From the NCBI RefSeq assembly GCF_004336805.1, contig NZ_SJXM01000003.1, positions 292,260 to 356,259 of the forward strand: a DNA stretch of 64,000 bases, written 5' to 3'. Of this stretch, positions 32,269 to 41,857 are shown in pieces; the stretch's first letter is position 1, and each line of letters starts with the position of its first letter. Origin of the DNA: Aeromicrobium sp. IC_218 (lineage in GTDB: Bacteria > Actinomycetota > Actinomycetes > Propionibacteriales > Nocardioidaceae). The notes under the pieces are model-generated. The model was not told where the DNA came from. It ran no database searches and saw only the letters and a list, made by a program, of their open reading frames with translations. A program made the position numbers and the translations under genes.

Positions 32269-32937
32269 ATGGGCATCCAGATCACCCCCAGCCTGCTCAA
32301 CGCCGACTTCGCGAACCTGGCTGCCGAGGCCGCGCGCATCCCGGGCGCCGACTGGCTGCACATGGACGTCATGGACAACCACTTCGTGCCCAACCTGACG
32401 CTCGGCGCGCCGGTCATCGAGGCCCTGGCGAAGGCGGCCGACCAGCCGATCGACGCGCACCTCATGATCGCCGAGCCCGACCGCTGGGCGCCGCAGTTCG
32501 TCGAGGCCGGCGCGGGCAGCGTCACCTTCCACGTCGAGGCCGCCCAGGCCCCGGTCCGGCTCGCCCGCGAGATCCGCGCCCAGGGCGCCCGCGCGTCCAT
32601 GGCGCTCAAGCCGGCCACGCCGATCGAGCCCTACGCCGACCTGCTGCCCGAGCTGGACATGGTGCTGGTCATGACCGTCGAGCCCGGCTTCGGCGGGCAG
32701 AAGTTCCTCGACCTGTGCCTGCCCAAGATCCGCCGCGCCCGCGAGCTCATCGAGCGGACCGGCGCCGAGGTCTGGCTGCAGGTCGACGGCGGCGTCTCGC
32801 TGGAGACGATCGAGCGCTGCGCCGAGGCCGGGGCGGACGTCTTCGTCGCCGGCTCGGCCGTGTTCGGCGCCGACGACCCCGAGGCCATGGTCGGCGCCCT
32901 GCGCGACAAGGCCGTCGCGGCCTGCGGGCACGCGTGA
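32269..32937 (+). CDS. rpe: Ribulose-phosphate 3-epimerase
   Basis: Interconverts ribulose-5-P and xylulose-5-P in the pentose phosphate pathway; 222 aa TIM barrel. Metal and catalytic motifs: [25 protein letters not shown] (His, Asp), DAHLMI (His), [13 protein letters not shown], and the second catalytic Asp in LQVDGGVS. It supplies the ribulose-5-P used by RibBA, encoded a little downstream. The GTGA overlap with the next membrane gene suggests cotranscription. Confidence 0.97.
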   Translation: MGIQITPSLLNADFANLAAEAARIPGADWLHMDVMDNHFVPNLTLGAPVIEALAKAADQPIDAHLMIAEPDRWAPQFVEAGAGSVTFHVEAAQAPVRLAREIRAQGARASMALKPATPIEPYADLLPELDMVLVMTVEPGFGGQKFLDLCLPKIRRARELIERTGAEVWLQVDGGVSLETIERCAEAGADVFVAGSAVFGADDPEAMVGALRDKAVAACGHA

Positions 32938-33620
32938 GCGCGCCCGCGGCCCACGACCCGCGCCTCACCACCGGGGTCCGAGCCGGCTTCGAGGCCTTCG
33001 GTGACGCCGCCGGACGCTGGATGCTGCTGGCCGTGGCCGCCGCGGTGGGAGCCATCGCCGTGGTCGGCCTCGCCGCGCTGGCGTCGCCGGCGTGGTTCGA
33101 CGCCGAGTGGCCCGCGTGGGACCCCGCCGTCCTCGTGCCCAACGTGCTCCTGAGCATCGGGAGCATGCTGGTGGCGCTCGTCGTCTCCGGCATCGCTCTG
33201 CGGCAGATGCGGACGCGCACGTTCGACGTGGGCGCGGGCCTGGCCCTGCTCCGACGCGGCCCGGTCTGGACGGTGGCGTCCGTCCTGGGCGGCGTGACCG
33301 CGGTGCTGGACGTCCCGCTGCACGGCGGAGGGGTGCTGCTCGCCCTGCCGTTCACCCTGTACACCCCCTTCCTGCTCGCCGACGGCGCCTCGGCCGAGGA
33401 CGCGCTGCGTGGCGGGTTGCGCCTGCTGGCCGTCCGGCCCGGGCAGCAGCTCGCGCTGTTCGGCCTGACCGTCCTGGTGGCGCTCGGGGGCGCGCTCGCC
33501 TGCTTCGTCGGCCTGCTGGTGGCGCTGCCGGTGATCTCGCTCGCGTACGCGTGGGCGTACTGCCACCTGACGAGACGGCCCGCGACCGGCTGGACCGACG
33601 GGCTAGACTCGCCGTCGTAA
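32934..33620 (+). CDS. Predicted integral membrane protein, unknown function
   Basis: A 228-aa protein with about five hydrophobic segments: [93 protein letters not shown]. The repeated short segment [14 protein letters not shown] between helices resembles multi-helix proteins of the DUF975/YciC-like type, but I cannot assign it. GTG start in the rpe stop. Its last codons contain the predicted promoter of the riboflavin operon. Confidence 0.7.
   Translation: MSAPAAHDPRLTTGVRAGFEAFGDAAGRWMLLAVAAAVGAIAVVGLAALASPAWFDAEWPAWDPAVLVPNVLLSIGSMLVALVVSGIALRQMRTRTFDVGAGLALLRRGPVWTVASVLGGVTAVLDVPLHGGGVLLALPFTLYTPFLLADGASAEDALRGGLRLLAVRPGQQLALFGLTVLVALGGALACFVGLLVALPVISLAYAWAYCHLTRRPATGWTDGLDSPS
33604..33609 (+). 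promoter_or_regulatory. Predicted -10 element of the riboflavin operon
   Basis: TAGACT sits at the end of the upstream membrane gene. Transcription would begin near 33617, just ahead of the FMN riboswitch. Confidence 0.55.
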
Positions 33621-33634
33621 CGAGCTTCACGCTC

Positions 33635-33761
33635 GCGTGCTCCGGGGTCGGTGCAATTCCGAGCCGGCGGTGACAGTCCGCGACCCGCACGTCCCAGGAC
33701 GTGCGGTTGAACCGGTGGGATTCCGGTACCGACGGTGAAAGTCCGGATGGGAGGTGCACGC
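33635..33761 (+). promoter_or_regulatory. FMN riboswitch (RFN element)
   Basis: All conserved RFN blocks are present in order: CGGGGTCGGTGCAATTCC; CCGGCGGTGACAGTCCGCGA; a variable hairpin (CGCACGTCC..GGACGTGCG); GTTGAACCGGTGGGATTCCG; and CGACGGTGAAAGTCCGGATG. The closing helix pairs GCGTGC (33635-33640) with GCACGC (33756-33761). Downstream, a 15-nt hairpin (33761-33775 with 33787-33801) and a GGTCCC (33803-33808) able to pair with GGGACC next to the ribD Shine-Dalgarno suggest translational control. The expression platform is inferred. Confidence 0.95.
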
Positions 33762-33843
33762 GGTCGTCGACGTCCGGGCGCTGCCTGGACGTCTGCGACC
33801 GAGGTCCCGGAGTCCGCGCGCCCGATCGCGACCGGAGGGACCG

Positions 33844-34887
33844 ATGGCCACCGCCACCGACGTCGAGCAGCAGGCGATGACGCGCGCCCTCGAGGCCGCG
33901 CGCAGCATCCCGCGTGCCCTGCCCAACCCGCGGGTCGGCTGCGTCCTCCTCGCCCCCGACGGCACCCAGCTCGCGGTCGGCCACCACCGCGGTGCCGGCA
34001 CCCCGCACGCCGAGGTCGACGCGCTCACCCAGGCCGGTGACGCCGCCCGCGGCGCCACGGCCGTCGTCACGCTCGAGCCCTGCCACCACACCGGACGCAC
34101 CGGGCCGTGCACCCAGGCGCTGCTGGACGCCGGGGTCGCCCGCGTCGTCTACGCCCAGTCCGACCCGAACCCGGTCGCCTCCGGGGGAGCCGCGGCGCTG
34201 CGGGCCGCCGGCGTCGACGTCGTCGGCGGCGTGCTGGCCGACGAGGCCGAGGAGCTCAACCGGGCCTGGACGCACGCCGTCACCCAGGGACGTCCGTTCG
34301 TCACCTGGAAGTACGCCGCCACCCTCGACGGGCTGAGCGCCGCGCCCGACGGCACGAGCAAGTGGATCACCGGCCCGGCCGCCCGCCGCGACGTGCAGCG
34401 CTTCCGCGCCGAGTGCGACGCGATCGTGGCCGGCACCGGCGCGGTGCTCGCCGACGACCCGCGCCTGACCGTCCGCGACGAGGACGACATGCCGCTGCCC
34501 TACGACCAGCAGCCCTTGCGCGTCGTGGTCGGCGAGACCACGATCCCGCGCTACTACCGGGTGTTCGATCGGGTCGCGCCGACGCTCATGGTGCAGTCGC
34601 GCGACCCCGAGGTCGTCCTGGGCAAGCTGCGTGACCACGGCATCCACCACGCCTGGCTCGAGGGCGGCCCCCGCCTGGCCGGGGCGTTCTGGGCGGCCGG
34701 GCTGGTCGACCGCGTCATCGGCTACATCGCGCCGGCCCTGCTCGGGTCCGGCCGCGCGGCCCTGGAGGGCGAGGCGACGACGCTGGCCGACCTGCGCCCC
34801 ATCGAGATCGACGACCTCACCCGCGTCGGTCCCGACATCCGCATCGTCGGGCGCCCGCAGCGCGCGCCCCGGGAGGAGATGGACTGA
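33844..34887 (+). CDS. ribD: Bifunctional riboflavin biosynthesis protein RibD (deaminase/reductase)
   Basis: Deaminates and then reduces the pyrimidine intermediate after GTP cyclohydrolase II; 347 aa. The N-terminal deaminase has HAEVDAL (catalytic Glu, zinc His) and the zinc cysteines in [12 protein letters not shown]. The C-terminal reductase has [14 protein letters not shown] and [13 protein letters not shown]. The ATG at 33844 follows GGAGGGACCG. A longer in-frame GTG at 33754 would start inside the riboswitch and is rejected. Confidence 0.95.
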   Translation: MATATDVEQQAMTRALEAARSIPRALPNPRVGCVLLAPDGTQLAVGHHRGAGTPHAEVDALTQAGDAARGATAVVTLEPCHHTGRTGPCTQALLDAGVARVVYAQSDPNPVASGGAAALRAAGVDVVGGVLADEAEELNRAWTHAVTQGRPFVTWKYAATLDGLSAAPDGTSKWITGPAARRDVQRFRAECDAIVAGTGAVLADDPRLTVRDEDDMPLPYDQQPLRVVVGETTIPRYYRVFDRVAPTLMVQSRDPEVVLGKLRDHGIHHAWLEGGPRLAGAFWAAGLVDRVIGYIAPALLGSGRAALEGEATTLADLRPIEIDDLTRVGPDIRIVGRPQRAPREEMD

Positions 34888-35510
34888 TGTTCACCGGACT
34901 GGTGGAGGAGAAGGGCCGGGTCGTCGCGATCGACGACCTCGGCGACTCCGTCCGCCTCGTGCTGCACGGCCCCAAGGTCGTCTCGGACGCCGCGCACGGC
35001 GACTCGATCGCGGTCAACGGCTGCTGCCTGACCGTCATGGCCCAGCCGGACGCCGAGAGCTTCGCCGTCGACGTCATGCGCGAGTCGCTCGACAAGACGT
35101 CCATCGGCGACCTGGCCGTGGGCGACGAGGTCAACCTCGAGCGCGCGGTCGCCGCCGGTCAGCGCCTCGGTGGCCACGTCGTGCAGGGCCACGTCGACGG
35201 CACCGGCCGGGTGCTCGACCGCACGCCGAGCGAGCACTGGGAGGTCGTGCGCTTCAGCGTCCCGGCCGACCTGGCGCGCTACCTGGTGCCGAAGGGCTCC
35301 ATCACCGTCGACGGCACGTCGCTGACCGTCGTCGACGTCGTGGACGACGGGCCCGACGGCCCGTGGTTCTCCGTCTCGCTCATCCCGGTGACGCTCGCCG
35401 ACACCGTGCTGGGCACCCGTCGGCCGGGCGACCGCGTCAACCTCGAGGTGGACGTCCTGGCCAAGTACGTCGAGCGGCTCCTCGCCGCCCAGAAGGGAGA
35501 CCAGGAATGA
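34887..35510 (+). CDS. ribE: Riboflavin synthase alpha chain
   Basis: Dismutates two 6,7-dimethyl-8-ribityllumazine molecules to riboflavin; 207 aa built from two homologous lumazine-binding barrels. The N-terminus [12 protein letters not shown] and [12 protein letters not shown] of repeat 1 match [14 protein letters not shown] and [13 protein letters not shown] of repeat 2. The one-base overlap with ribD and ATGA overlap with ribBA place it firmly in the operon. Confidence 0.97.
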   Translation: MFTGLVEEKGRVVAIDDLGDSVRLVLHGPKVVSDAAHGDSIAVNGCCLTVMAQPDAESFAVDVMRESLDKTSIGDLAVGDEVNLERAVAAGQRLGGHVVQGHVDGTGRVLDRTPSEHWEVVRFSVPADLARYLVPKGSITVDGTSLTVVDVVDDGPDGPWFSVSLIPVTLADTVLGTRRPGDRVNLEVDVLAKYVERLLAAQKGDQE

Positions 35511-36748
35511 GCGAGCACGAGAACGTGCGCCTGGACAGCATCGAGCGGGCCATCGCGGACGTCCGCGAGGGCAAGGCGATCGTCGTCGTGGACGACGAGG
35601 GCCGCGAGAACGAGGGCGACATCATCTTCGCCGCGAGCAAGGCGACGCCCGCGCTCATGGCCTTCCTGGTCCGTCACTCCAGCGGCCTGGTCTGCGCGCC
35701 GGTGGTGGGGGAGATCCTCGACCGGCTGGCGATCCCGCTCATGACGCCGCACAACCGCGACCCGCTGCGCACCGCGTACACGGTCTCGATCGACGCCCGC
35801 GACGGCGTGACCACCGGCATCTCGGCCGCCGACCGCGCCCGCACCTGCCGGATGCTCGCCGACTCGGCCACCGAGCCGTTCGAGCTGGTGCAGCCGGGCC
35901 ACATCGTGCCGCTGCGCGCCAAGCCCGGGGGAGTGCTGGAGCGCCCCGGCCACACCGAGGCCGCGGTCGACTTCGCCCGCCTGGCCGGGCTGACGCCCGC
36001 CGGCGTCATCGGCGAGGTCATGAACGACGACGGCACGCTCATGCGGGCCCCGCAGCTGCGCGAGTTCGCCGACGAGCACGGCCTCGCCCTGGTCTCCATC
36101 GAGGACCTGCAGGTGTACCGCCGGCTCCACGAGAGCCAGGTCGACCGGCTGGCCACGACGCGCCTGCCCACCGAGTTCGGCGAGTTCACCGCGCTGGGCT
36201 ACCGCGACCGGGTGAGCGGCGCCGAGCACATCGCGCTCGTGCACGGCGACCTCGGCCGCGAGGGGGTCCTGACCCGGCTGCACTCGGAGTGCCTCACCGG
36301 CGACGTCTTCGGCTCGCACCGCTGCGACTGCGGCCCGCAGCTGCAGGCGTCCATGGCGGCCATCACCGCCGAGGGCGCGGGTGTCGTCATCTACCTGCGC
36401 GGGCACGAGGGCCGCGGCATCGGGCTGCTGCACAAGCTGCAGGCGTACGCGCTGCAGGACGAGGGCCGCGACACCGTCGACGCCAACCTCGAGCTCGGGT
36501 TCGGCGAGGACGACCGCGACTACGCCGCCGGTGCGCAGGTGCTGCGCGACCTCGGTGTCGACTCGGTGCGGCTGCTGACCAACAACCCGCTCAAGCAGAC
36601 CGCCCTCGAGCAGTACGGCGTCAAGGTGGCCGAGCGGATGCCGCTGGTCGTCCGCCCGACCGTCGACAACCTGCGCTACCTGCAGACCAAGGCCGAGCGC
36701 ATGGGCCACGACCTTCCCAACCTCACCGACCTGGAGGACCTGTCATGA
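35507..36748 (+). CDS. ribBA: Bifunctional DHBP synthase / GTP cyclohydrolase II
   Basis: Makes both riboflavin precursors: 3,4-dihydroxy-2-butanone-4-P from ribulose-5-P (N-terminal half) and the pyrimidine from GTP (C-terminal half); 413 aa. The RibB part has [18 protein letters not shown] and the [15 protein letters not shown] block. The RibA part has the zinc site [19 protein letters not shown], with three Cys, and the catalytic [14 protein letters not shown]. All key residues of both domains appear present. Confidence 0.97.
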   Translation: MSEHENVRLDSIERAIADVREGKAIVVVDDEGRENEGDIIFAASKATPALMAFLVRHSSGLVCAPVVGEILDRLAIPLMTPHNRDPLRTAYTVSIDARDGVTTGISAADRARTCRMLADSATEPFELVQPGHIVPLRAKPGGVLERPGHTEAAVDFARLAGLTPAGVIGEVMNDDGTLMRAPQLREFADEHGLALVSIEDLQVYRRLHESQVDRLATTRLPTEFGEFTALGYRDRVSGAEHIALVHGDLGREGVLTRLHSECLTGDVFGSHRCDCGPQLQASMAAITAEGAGVVIYLRGHEGRGIGLLHKLQAYALQDEGRDTVDANLELGFGEDDRDYAAGAQVLRDLGVDSVRLLTNNPLKQTALEQYGVKVAERMPLVVRPTVDNLRYLQTKAERMGHDLPNLTDLEDLS

Positions 36749-37215
36749 GCGGTGCCGGAGCACCCACCCTGTCCGTCGACGCCTCGGGCGCGCGCGTCGC
36801 CGTCGTCGCGTCCAGCTGGCACGACGTCGTCATGGACGGCCTCGTCGAGGGCGCCCAGCGCGCGCTGGCCGACGCCGGCGTCGAGGACGCCCACGTGGTG
36901 CGCGTCGCGGGCTCGTTCGAGCTGCCGCTCGTGGCGCAGGCGTACGCCAAGCACGGCTACGACGCGGTCATCGCGCTCGGCGTCATCATCCGCGGCGGCA
37001 CCCCGCACTTCGAGTACGTGTGCGCGGCGGCCACCGACGGGCTCGCGCGGGTCGCGCTCGACACGGGCGTCCCGGTCGGGTTCGGCCTGCTGACCTGCGA
37101 CACCGAGGAGCAGGCGATCGACCGGGCGGGGCTGCCCGACAGCCGCGAGGACAAGGGCCGCGAGGCGGTCGAGGCGGCGCTGTCGACGTGGGCGCTGCTC
37201 CGTCGCGTCGGCTGA
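36745..37215 (+). CDS. ribH: 6,7-dimethyl-8-ribityllumazine synthase
   Basis: Condenses the two RibBA/RibD branches to lumazine and forms icosahedral or pentameric capsids in other bacteria; 156 aa. Typical motifs are [43 protein letters not shown] with the catalytic His, and [16 protein letters not shown]. It has an ATGA overlap with ribBA. It is the last gene of the riboswitch-controlled operon; hisE has its own predicted promoter right after. Confidence 0.97.
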   Translation: MSGAGAPTLSVDASGARVAVVASSWHDVVMDGLVEGAQRALADAGVEDAHVVRVAGSFELPLVAQAYAKHGYDAVIALGVIIRGGTPHFEYVCAAATDGLARVALDTGVPVGFGLLTCDTEEQAIDRAGLPDSREDKGREAVEAALSTWALLRRVG

Positions 37216-37220
37216 CGACC

Positions 37221-37226
37221 TAGGAT
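37221..37226 (+). promoter_or_regulatory. Predicted -10 element of hisE-hisG
   Basis: TAGGAT lies 10 nt before the hisE ATG (37237). Transcription would start about 4 nt before the codon, giving an almost leaderless mRNA. Confidence 0.45.
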
Positions 37227-37236
37227 CGGACCCGTT

Positions 37237-37500
37237 ATGAAGACCTTCGACACGCTGTTCGCCGAGCTGGCCGACAAGGCCGCCACCCGTCCCGAGGGCT
37301 CGCGCACCGTCGCCGAGCTGGACGCGGGCGTCCACCAGATCGGCAAGAAGCTCGTCGAGGAGGCCGCCGAGTCCTGGATGGCCGCCGAGCACGAGGGCAA
37401 GGAGCGCACGGCCGAGGAGCTGAGCCAGCTGCTCTACCACGCGCAGGTGATGATGCTGGCCGCCGGCATCTCGCTGGAGGACGTGTACGCGCATCTGTGA
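37237..37500 (+). CDS. hisE: Phosphoribosyl-ATP pyrophosphatase
   Basis: Second step of histidine synthesis, a MazG-like all-alpha pyrophosphohydrolase; 87 aa. The metal-binding helices carry [19 protein letters not shown] and [16 protein letters not shown]. It is a stand-alone HisE, not fused to HisI, as normal in actinobacteria. hisG follows 48 nt downstream. Confidence 0.95.
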   Translation: MKTFDTLFAELADKAATRPEGSRTVAELDAGVHQIGKKLVEEAAESWMAAEHEGKERTAEELSQLLYHAQVMMLAAGISLEDVYAHL

Positions 37501-37548
37501 GGGGCTGACCCCCGTCACCGACCGCACCCCTCTACCGCAAGGAATCTG

Positions 37549-38394
37549 ATGCTCAAGGTCGCCGTCCCCAACAAGGGAGCCCTCGCCGAGGCCGCCTCCC
37601 TCATGCTGACCGAGGCGGGCTACCGCCAGCGCCGCACCTCCAAGGACCTCGTCGCCGTCGACGCCGACAACGAGGTGGAGTTCTTCTACCTGCGTCCGCG
37701 CGACATCGCCATCTACGTCGGCGAGGGCACGCTGGACGTCGGCCTCACCGGCCGCGACCTGCTGCTCGACTCCGGCGCGAACGCCACCGAGCAGGCCGCG
37801 CTGGGCTTCGGCAGCTCGACGTTCCGTTGGGCCGCCCCGGCCGGCGCGATGTCGTCGCTGCAGGACCTGCAGGGCGCGCGCATCGCCACGTCCTATCCGG
37901 GCATCGTCCAGCCGTACCTGGCCGAGCGCGGCGTCGAGGCCTCCGTCGTGCGTCTGGACGGCGCGGTCGAGTCGTCGATCCGGCTCGGTGTGGCCGACGC
38001 CATCGCCGACGTCGTCGAGACCGGCAGCACGCTGCGTCAGGCCGGCCTGGAGGTCTTCGGCGAGCCGATCCTGTCGTCGGAGGCGGTGCTGATCACCCGC
38101 ACCGGTGCCGAGGAGCCGGCCGGCTACGGCACGTTCAAGCGCCGCCTGGACAGCGTCCTGGTCGCCCGGACGTACGTGATGATGGACTACGACATCCGCG
38201 TCGAGCACGTCGAGCAGGCGGTCGAGCTGACTCCCGGCATCGAGTCGCCGACGGTGTCCCCGCTGCATCGTGAAGGCTGGGTGGCGGTGCGCTCGATGGT
38301 GCCCCGCGAGGCCAGCCAGCGCGTCATGGACGACCTGTACGCCCTCGGTGGCCGCGGCATCCTGGTCACCGACATCCTGAGCTGCCGGATCTGA
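37549..38394 (+). CDS. hisG: ATP phosphoribosyltransferase (long form)
   Basis: First, feedback-inhibited step of histidine synthesis; 281 aa, so the long form with a C-terminal ACT-like regulatory domain (about 205-281) and no need for HisZ. The catalytic part has VPNKGALAEAASLML at the N-terminus, GLTGRDLLLDSG, and the PRPP loop with ADAIADVVETGSTLRQAGL. AAGGA precedes the ATG by 6 nt. A PH-like gene follows 2 nt later. Confidence 0.97.
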   Translation: MLKVAVPNKGALAEAASLMLTEAGYRQRRTSKDLVAVDADNEVEFFYLRPRDIAIYVGEGTLDVGLTGRDLLLDSGANATEQAALGFGSSTFRWAAPAGAMSSLQDLQGARIATSYPGIVQPYLAERGVEASVVRLDGAVESSIRLGVADAIADVVETGSTLRQAGLEVFGEPILSSEAVLITRTGAEEPAGYGTFKRRLDSVLVARTYVMMDYDIRVEHVEQAVELTPGIESPTVSPLHREGWVAVRSMVPREASQRVMDDLYALGGRGILVTDILSCRI

Positions 38395-38396
38395 CC

Positions 38397-38813
38397 GTGC
38401 CCGCCCCGAGCCGCACGTTCCGCCCGGTGGGCGCCCGTGTCGTGGCCTACGTGGTCGCGGTGCTGGTCGTCGTCCTGTCGGCCTTCATCGGCGTGGCGCT
38501 GCCCGACTTCGTCGAGTGGCACGCGTCCGAGATCGTCACGATGGCGCTGCTGCTACTCGGCGTCCTCGCCGGCCTGCACGCCATCGGCCGCAGCAAGGTC
38601 GTCGTCGACGACGAGGCGCTGCACGTCACCAACGGCTTCCGCACCCGCCACGTCCCGTGGTCGGACGTCGCCGGGTTCGCGATGAACTCCGGCGCGCCCT
38701 GGCCGACGCTCGTCACCAAGGACGACGAGCGGGTGATGCTGTTCGCCATCCAGGGCAGCGACGGTGCGCAGTCCCGCGAGGCGGTCGACTGGCTCCGGAG
38801 CCGGGTCCGATGA
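38397..38813 (+). CDS. Membrane protein with bacterial PH-like domain
   Basis: A 138-aa protein with two N-terminal transmembrane helices (VVAYVVAVLVVVLSAFIGVA and EIVTMALLLLGVLAGLHAIG). They are followed by a cytoplasmic beta-rich domain containing SKVVVDDEALHVTNGFRTRHVPWSDVAGF, the pattern of the bPH6-type domain. Genes of this kind sit directly after hisG in many actinobacteria. Role unknown. GTG start 2 nt after hisG; ATGA overlap with the next gene. Confidence 0.8.
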   Translation: MPAPSRTFRPVGARVVAYVVAVLVVVLSAFIGVALPDFVEWHASEIVTMALLLLGVLAGLHAIGRSKVVVDDEALHVTNGFRTRHVPWSDVAGFAMNSGAPWPTLVTKDDERVMLFAIQGSDGAQSREAVDWLRSRVR

Positions 38814-39286
38814 CCCACGGTCCGTCGCTCGCCGAGCCGGCGTTCCCCGGGGACGACGGCCGGGTCTACCCCGAGCTGGCCGAGGCGCTCGGCGACCCCG
38901 CCCGCGTGCTCGCCGTGTTCGGCGGCGTGCGGGTCTTCGTGCCCATCGTCGCGATGCTCGGGGAGGACCACGTGCCCGGGCAGGGCGACAAGAACGCCGA
39001 TATGGCCGCCGTCCTCATGACCGGCGCCGACGGCCGGAAGGGCCTGCTGGCGTTCAGCTCGTTGGAGACGATGGCCCGCTGGAACCCCGAGGCCCGGCCG
39101 GTGCCGGTGTGGGGCCAGGCGGCGGCCATCTCCGCGCTCGACGAGGGCGCGGACGCCATCCTGCTCGACCTGGCCAGCCCGCACTTCCAGCCGATCGACG
39201 GCGACGACGTGCGCCAGCTCGCGGCCGGCCGCGCCCTCGTGCGCACCGCCGCCGGCCTGGCCTGGGTCGAGTCGCGCGAGGGCTAG
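38810..39286 (+). CDS. SseB family protein
   Basis: A 158-aa protein with the SseB N-terminal fold: LAEALGDPARVLAVFGGVRVFVPIV, then KNADMAAVLMTGADGRKGLLAFSS, and WNPEARPVPVWGQAAAISALDEGADAILLDLAS. Its molecular role in actinobacteria is not established. In relatives it commonly lies shortly before infC; here a hydrolase, a regulator and a fusion protein are inserted between. A short bidirectional hairpin follows its stop. Confidence 0.85.
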   Translation: MTHGPSLAEPAFPGDDGRVYPELAEALGDPARVLAVFGGVRVFVPIVAMLGEDHVPGQGDKNADMAAVLMTGADGRKGLLAFSSLETMARWNPEARPVPVWGQAAAISALDEGADAILLDLASPHFQPIDGDDVRQLAAGRALVRTAAGLAWVESREG

Positions 39287-39307
39287 GGCGTCCTGCGGCC
39301 GGACGCC
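39287..39307. terminator. Bidirectional terminator hairpin
   Basis: GGCGTCC (39287-39293) pairs with GGACGCC (39301-39307) around a 7-nt loop. It lies between the convergent SseB-like and hydrolase genes. Confidence 0.5.
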
Positions 39308-39314
39308 GCGCAGG

Positions 39315-40049
39315 TCAGTCGGTCCGCGCCGCGGCGCAGATGACGCCGGCGAGGTCGCCCGGCCGGCTCCACATGGGCCAGTGCCCCGTCGGCAGGTCGA
39401 CCACCTCGAGCCGCTCGAGCCCGGCGACCTCGGCGAACATCGGGTGCCCCGCGGCGGCGAGCTCGCGCACCTGCGCGCCCGGGATCGAGCAGCACACGAG
39501 CGTCGTGGGCACCGCGCGGCGTGCCTCGCCGGTGAGGTCCACGGCCTGACGCAGCACCGGGGCGGGCTCCGGGACGGCCCGCTCGCGGAAGCGATCGAGC
39601 GTGTCGGCGTCGAGCCCCTCCAGGCTCGCCTGCTGGCCGAGGACGTCGAACGCGGGCAACGCCAGCTCCGTGACCTCCGGCGGCAGGTCGGCGGCGAACG
39701 CCGTCCCGGGCGCCATGGGCCCCGAGTCGACCCACACGACGCGATGGACGAGGTCGGGACGACGGTCCAGGACGATGCTGACCGGGCCGTTCGCCCCGCT
39801 GTGCGCCACGAGCGTCGCGGGCCCACCGGTGTCCGCGGGGAGGCGGGTCAGCACGTCGAGGAGCGTCGCGACCTGGTCGTCGAGGGTCCGCGTCGCGCGG
39901 TCGGGGTCGGTGGGGTCGAGCCCGGGCAGCGTCGTCGCCACCGCGGCCACGTCGGCGGGAAGGAGCTCGAGGACCTCGTCCCAGGCCCAGGCGCCCAGCC
40001 AGTGGCCGGGGACGAGGACGATGGGCGAGAGGCGGTGCGTCGGTGTCAT
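39315..40049 (-). CDS. Alpha/beta hydrolase
   Basis: Cytoplasmic hydrolase of 244 aa with the full set of fold markers. These are the oxyanion-hole HG-like region LVPGHWLGAWAWDEV, the nucleophile elbow VAHSGANG with S84, and a C-terminal His in LPTGHWPMWSRPGDLA. It resembles esterase-type members that are often controlled by a neighbouring regulator. The ATG has GAGG 5 nt upstream. It is transcribed divergently from the WYL regulator, about 70 nt apart, so it is the likely target. Substrate unknown. Confidence 0.85.
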   Translation of the reverse strand: MTPTHRLSPIVLVPGHWLGAWAWDEVLELLPADVAAVATTLPGLDPTDPDRATRTLDDQVATLLDVLTRLPADTGGPATLVAHSGANGPVSIVLDRRPDLVHRVVWVDSGPMAPGTAFAADLPPEVTELALPAFDVLGQQASLEGLDADTLDRFRERAVPEPAPVLRQAVDLTGEARRAVPTTLVCCSIPGAQVRELAAAGHPMFAEVAGLERLEVVDLPTGHWPMWSRPGDLAGVICAAARTD

Positions 40050-40119
40050 GTCGTCATCCTCGGTGCGGTCCTGGACAACAGCGTGTCACCATCTATGGCA
40101 TGAATCCGGACGAACGCCC

Positions 40120-40818
40120 GTGAAGCGCGCCGAGCGTCTCCACGCCCTGTTCGAGGCGCTCCGCCGCCACGGCCCGCGCGGCTGCTCGGCCGAGCGGCTG
40201 GCGCGCGAGTTCGGGGTGTCGGTGCGGACGATCAAGCGCGACCTGGCGGCGCTCGAGCGCAGCGGCGCGCCCGTGTGGTCGCGCCCCGGCCCGGGTGGTG
40301 GCTACGGGCTCGCTGCCGGGGCGTCCCTGCCGCCGGTCAGCCTGTCCCCGTCGCAGGCGGTCGGCCTCATGGCGGCCGTCGCCGCCGCGCCGGACGCCCC
40401 CTACGCGGACCTGGCGAGCGCCGGGGTCGCCAAGGTCCTGGACGTGCTGGACCCGCGCACCCGGGCCCGGGCCGAGCTGCTCGCCGGCCGGATCTGGGTC
40501 GAGCCGGGGTCCGTGGCGACGCGGGCGACCCGCTCGGCGCTGGAGGAGGCGATGGTCGAGCAGCGCGTCGTCCGGATCCGCTACACGTCGGGGGAGGGCG
40601 TGACGACCACGCGGGACGTGGAGCCCGTCCTGTTCGCGGGCCGGAACGGCCGGTGGTACCTGGTGGGCTGGTGCCGGCTGCGCGACGCGATGCGCTGGTT
40701 CACCGTCTCGCGCGTCGAGCGGGCCACCGTGACGCAGACGCCCTGCACGGGTCACGCCGTCGCGGAGGTCGGGGAGCCGCCGGCGAGCGCCCGGCCGGTC
40801 CACGGCCGGGCGGGGTGA
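40120..40818 (+). CDS. HTH and WYL domain transcriptional regulator
   Basis: DeoR/YafY-type regulator of 232 aa. Residues 1-60 form the winged helix (KRAERLHALFEALRRHG, LAREFGVSVRTIKRDLAALE). The WYL domain spans about 130-215, with RWYLVGWCRLRDAMRWFTVSRV carrying the W-Y-L core. Such proteins sense nucleotides or single-stranded nucleic acid in characterised cases. The start is the GTG before KRAER, since longer in-frame starts run into the divergent gene. Its stop is one base from the convergent ACT-GNAT gene. Confidence 0.87.
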   Translation: MKRAERLHALFEALRRHGPRGCSAERLAREFGVSVRTIKRDLAALERSGAPVWSRPGPGGGYGLAAGASLPPVSLSPSQAVGLMAAVAAAPDAPYADLASAGVAKVLDVLDPRTRARAELLAGRIWVEPGSVATRATRSALEEAMVEQRVVRIRYTSGEGVTTTRDVEPVLFAGRNGRWYLVGWCRLRDAMRWFTVSRVERATVTQTPCTGHAVAEVGEPPASARPVHGRAG

Positions 40819-40819
40819 G

Positions 40820-41857
40820 TCAGCCCGCGGCCCCCGCGGAGGGCGCCGGCCGCCCCGCCCCGTCGTGCGGACGCACCCCCCGCAGCGGAACGGTCACGTG
40901 CACCTGCCCCTCGCGCCGCTCGACACGGGCCACGAACCCGGCGTTGCCGACCGTGCGCAGCAGCGTGTCGTTGCCGCGTCCGCTGATGAGCGTGAGGTGC
41001 TCGGCGCCGTCCGCCCTCGCGCGTCCGGCCGCGTGCTTGAGCAGCTGCGTGCCGAGCCCGCGGCCCTGCCAGGCGTCCTCGACCAGCATCTGCAGCGTCC
41101 ATCCGGTGTCGCCCCGCTCGAGGACGCCGTGCCCGACGAGGTCGAGCCCCACCTGCACGGCCAGCCCGTGACCGTGCTCGGGCAGCACCAGTCGCCGGGC
41201 GAAGCGGGTCGCCACCGGCATCCGCAGCGGCGTCTCGTAGCGGCGGTACAGGGTGGCGACGCTGCAGCGTCCGTGCAGGGCGGCCACCGCGTCGATGTCG
41301 GCGAGCGTCGTTTCCCGCACGAGGGGAGCGTCGCCCAGCGCCGACGGGGCGATGAGCGGCACGTCGGCGCCCGCGTCGCCGAGCAGCGACACCAGGGCCT
41401 GGGCGCGGGCGCGCTCCACCGGGGTGAAGGCGAACGCCCGGCTGATCCGCAGGGTCGTGCCGTCCCGCCGGGTCAGGTCGAGCACGTCGTGCCCGCTGTA
41501 GTCGGCGACGTCGGGCGGCTGGGTGCCGAGCAGGTCGGCCAGCACGTCCTCGACGGCACGACCCTCGTCCAGCACCAGCCGCACGGCGTCCAGGTAGGAC
41601 GTCGTGGGGTCGGCGAGCGACGACCCGCCCAGGCGCACCACGACCACGTCCTCGCCGCCGGCCTTCTCGAACAGCTCGGCCACCCGCAGGTCGTCCCAGC
41701 CGTCCGGGGCGCTGACGACGAGCTCGTCGGTGACGCGGGGCGAGGTCGGGAAGACCTGCATGGAGACGATGTTGACGCCCGCGTCGCCGCAGGTGGTCGC
41801 CACCCGGGCCAGGTCGCCGGGCCGGTCGGGCAGGGTCGTGCGCACGCGCCACGTCAT
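40820..41857 (-). CDS. ACT domain-GNAT acetyltransferase fusion
   Basis: A 345-aa protein joining a ligand-binding ACT domain (about 2-75: [31 protein letters not shown]) to a C-terminal GNAT domain (about 195-330). The acetyl-CoA loop of the latter is [19 protein letters not shown]. The middle (about 80-190) is unassigned. By analogy with ACT-GNAT protein lysine acetyltransferases of actinobacteria, amino-acid binding may control acetylation; this is inference. The ATG at 41857 is chosen because it begins exactly at the ACT domain. It is divergent from infC. Confidence 0.8.
   Translation of the reverse strand: MTWRVRTTLPDRPGDLARVATTCGDAGVNIVSMQVFPTSPRVTDELVVSAPDGWDDLRVAELFEKAGGEDVVVVRLGGSSLADPTTSYLDAVRLVLDEGRAVEDVLADLLGTQPPDVADYSGHDVLDLTRRDGTTLRISRAFAFTPVERARAQALVSLLGDAGADVPLIAPSALGDAPLVRETTLADIDAVAALHGRCSVATLYRRYETPLRMPVATRFARRLVLPEHGHGLAVQVGLDLVGHGVLERGDTGWTLQMLVEDAWQGRGLGTQLLKHAAGRARADGAEHLTLISGRGNDTLLRTVGNAGFVARVERREGQVHVTVPLRGVRPHDGAGRPAPSAGAAG

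Noticed and set aside
33754..33843. GTG 33754 as the ribD start
   Set aside because: It lies inside the closing helix of the FMN riboswitch and adds a low-complexity Arg/Pro stretch; ATG 33844 has a proper Shine-Dalgarno.
40806..40825. GGGGTGAGTCAG at the WYL/ACT-GNAT junction as another copy of the repeat family
   Set aside because: Only the first half resembles the element; TCCACC is missing, and the bases belong to the two overlapping gene ends.
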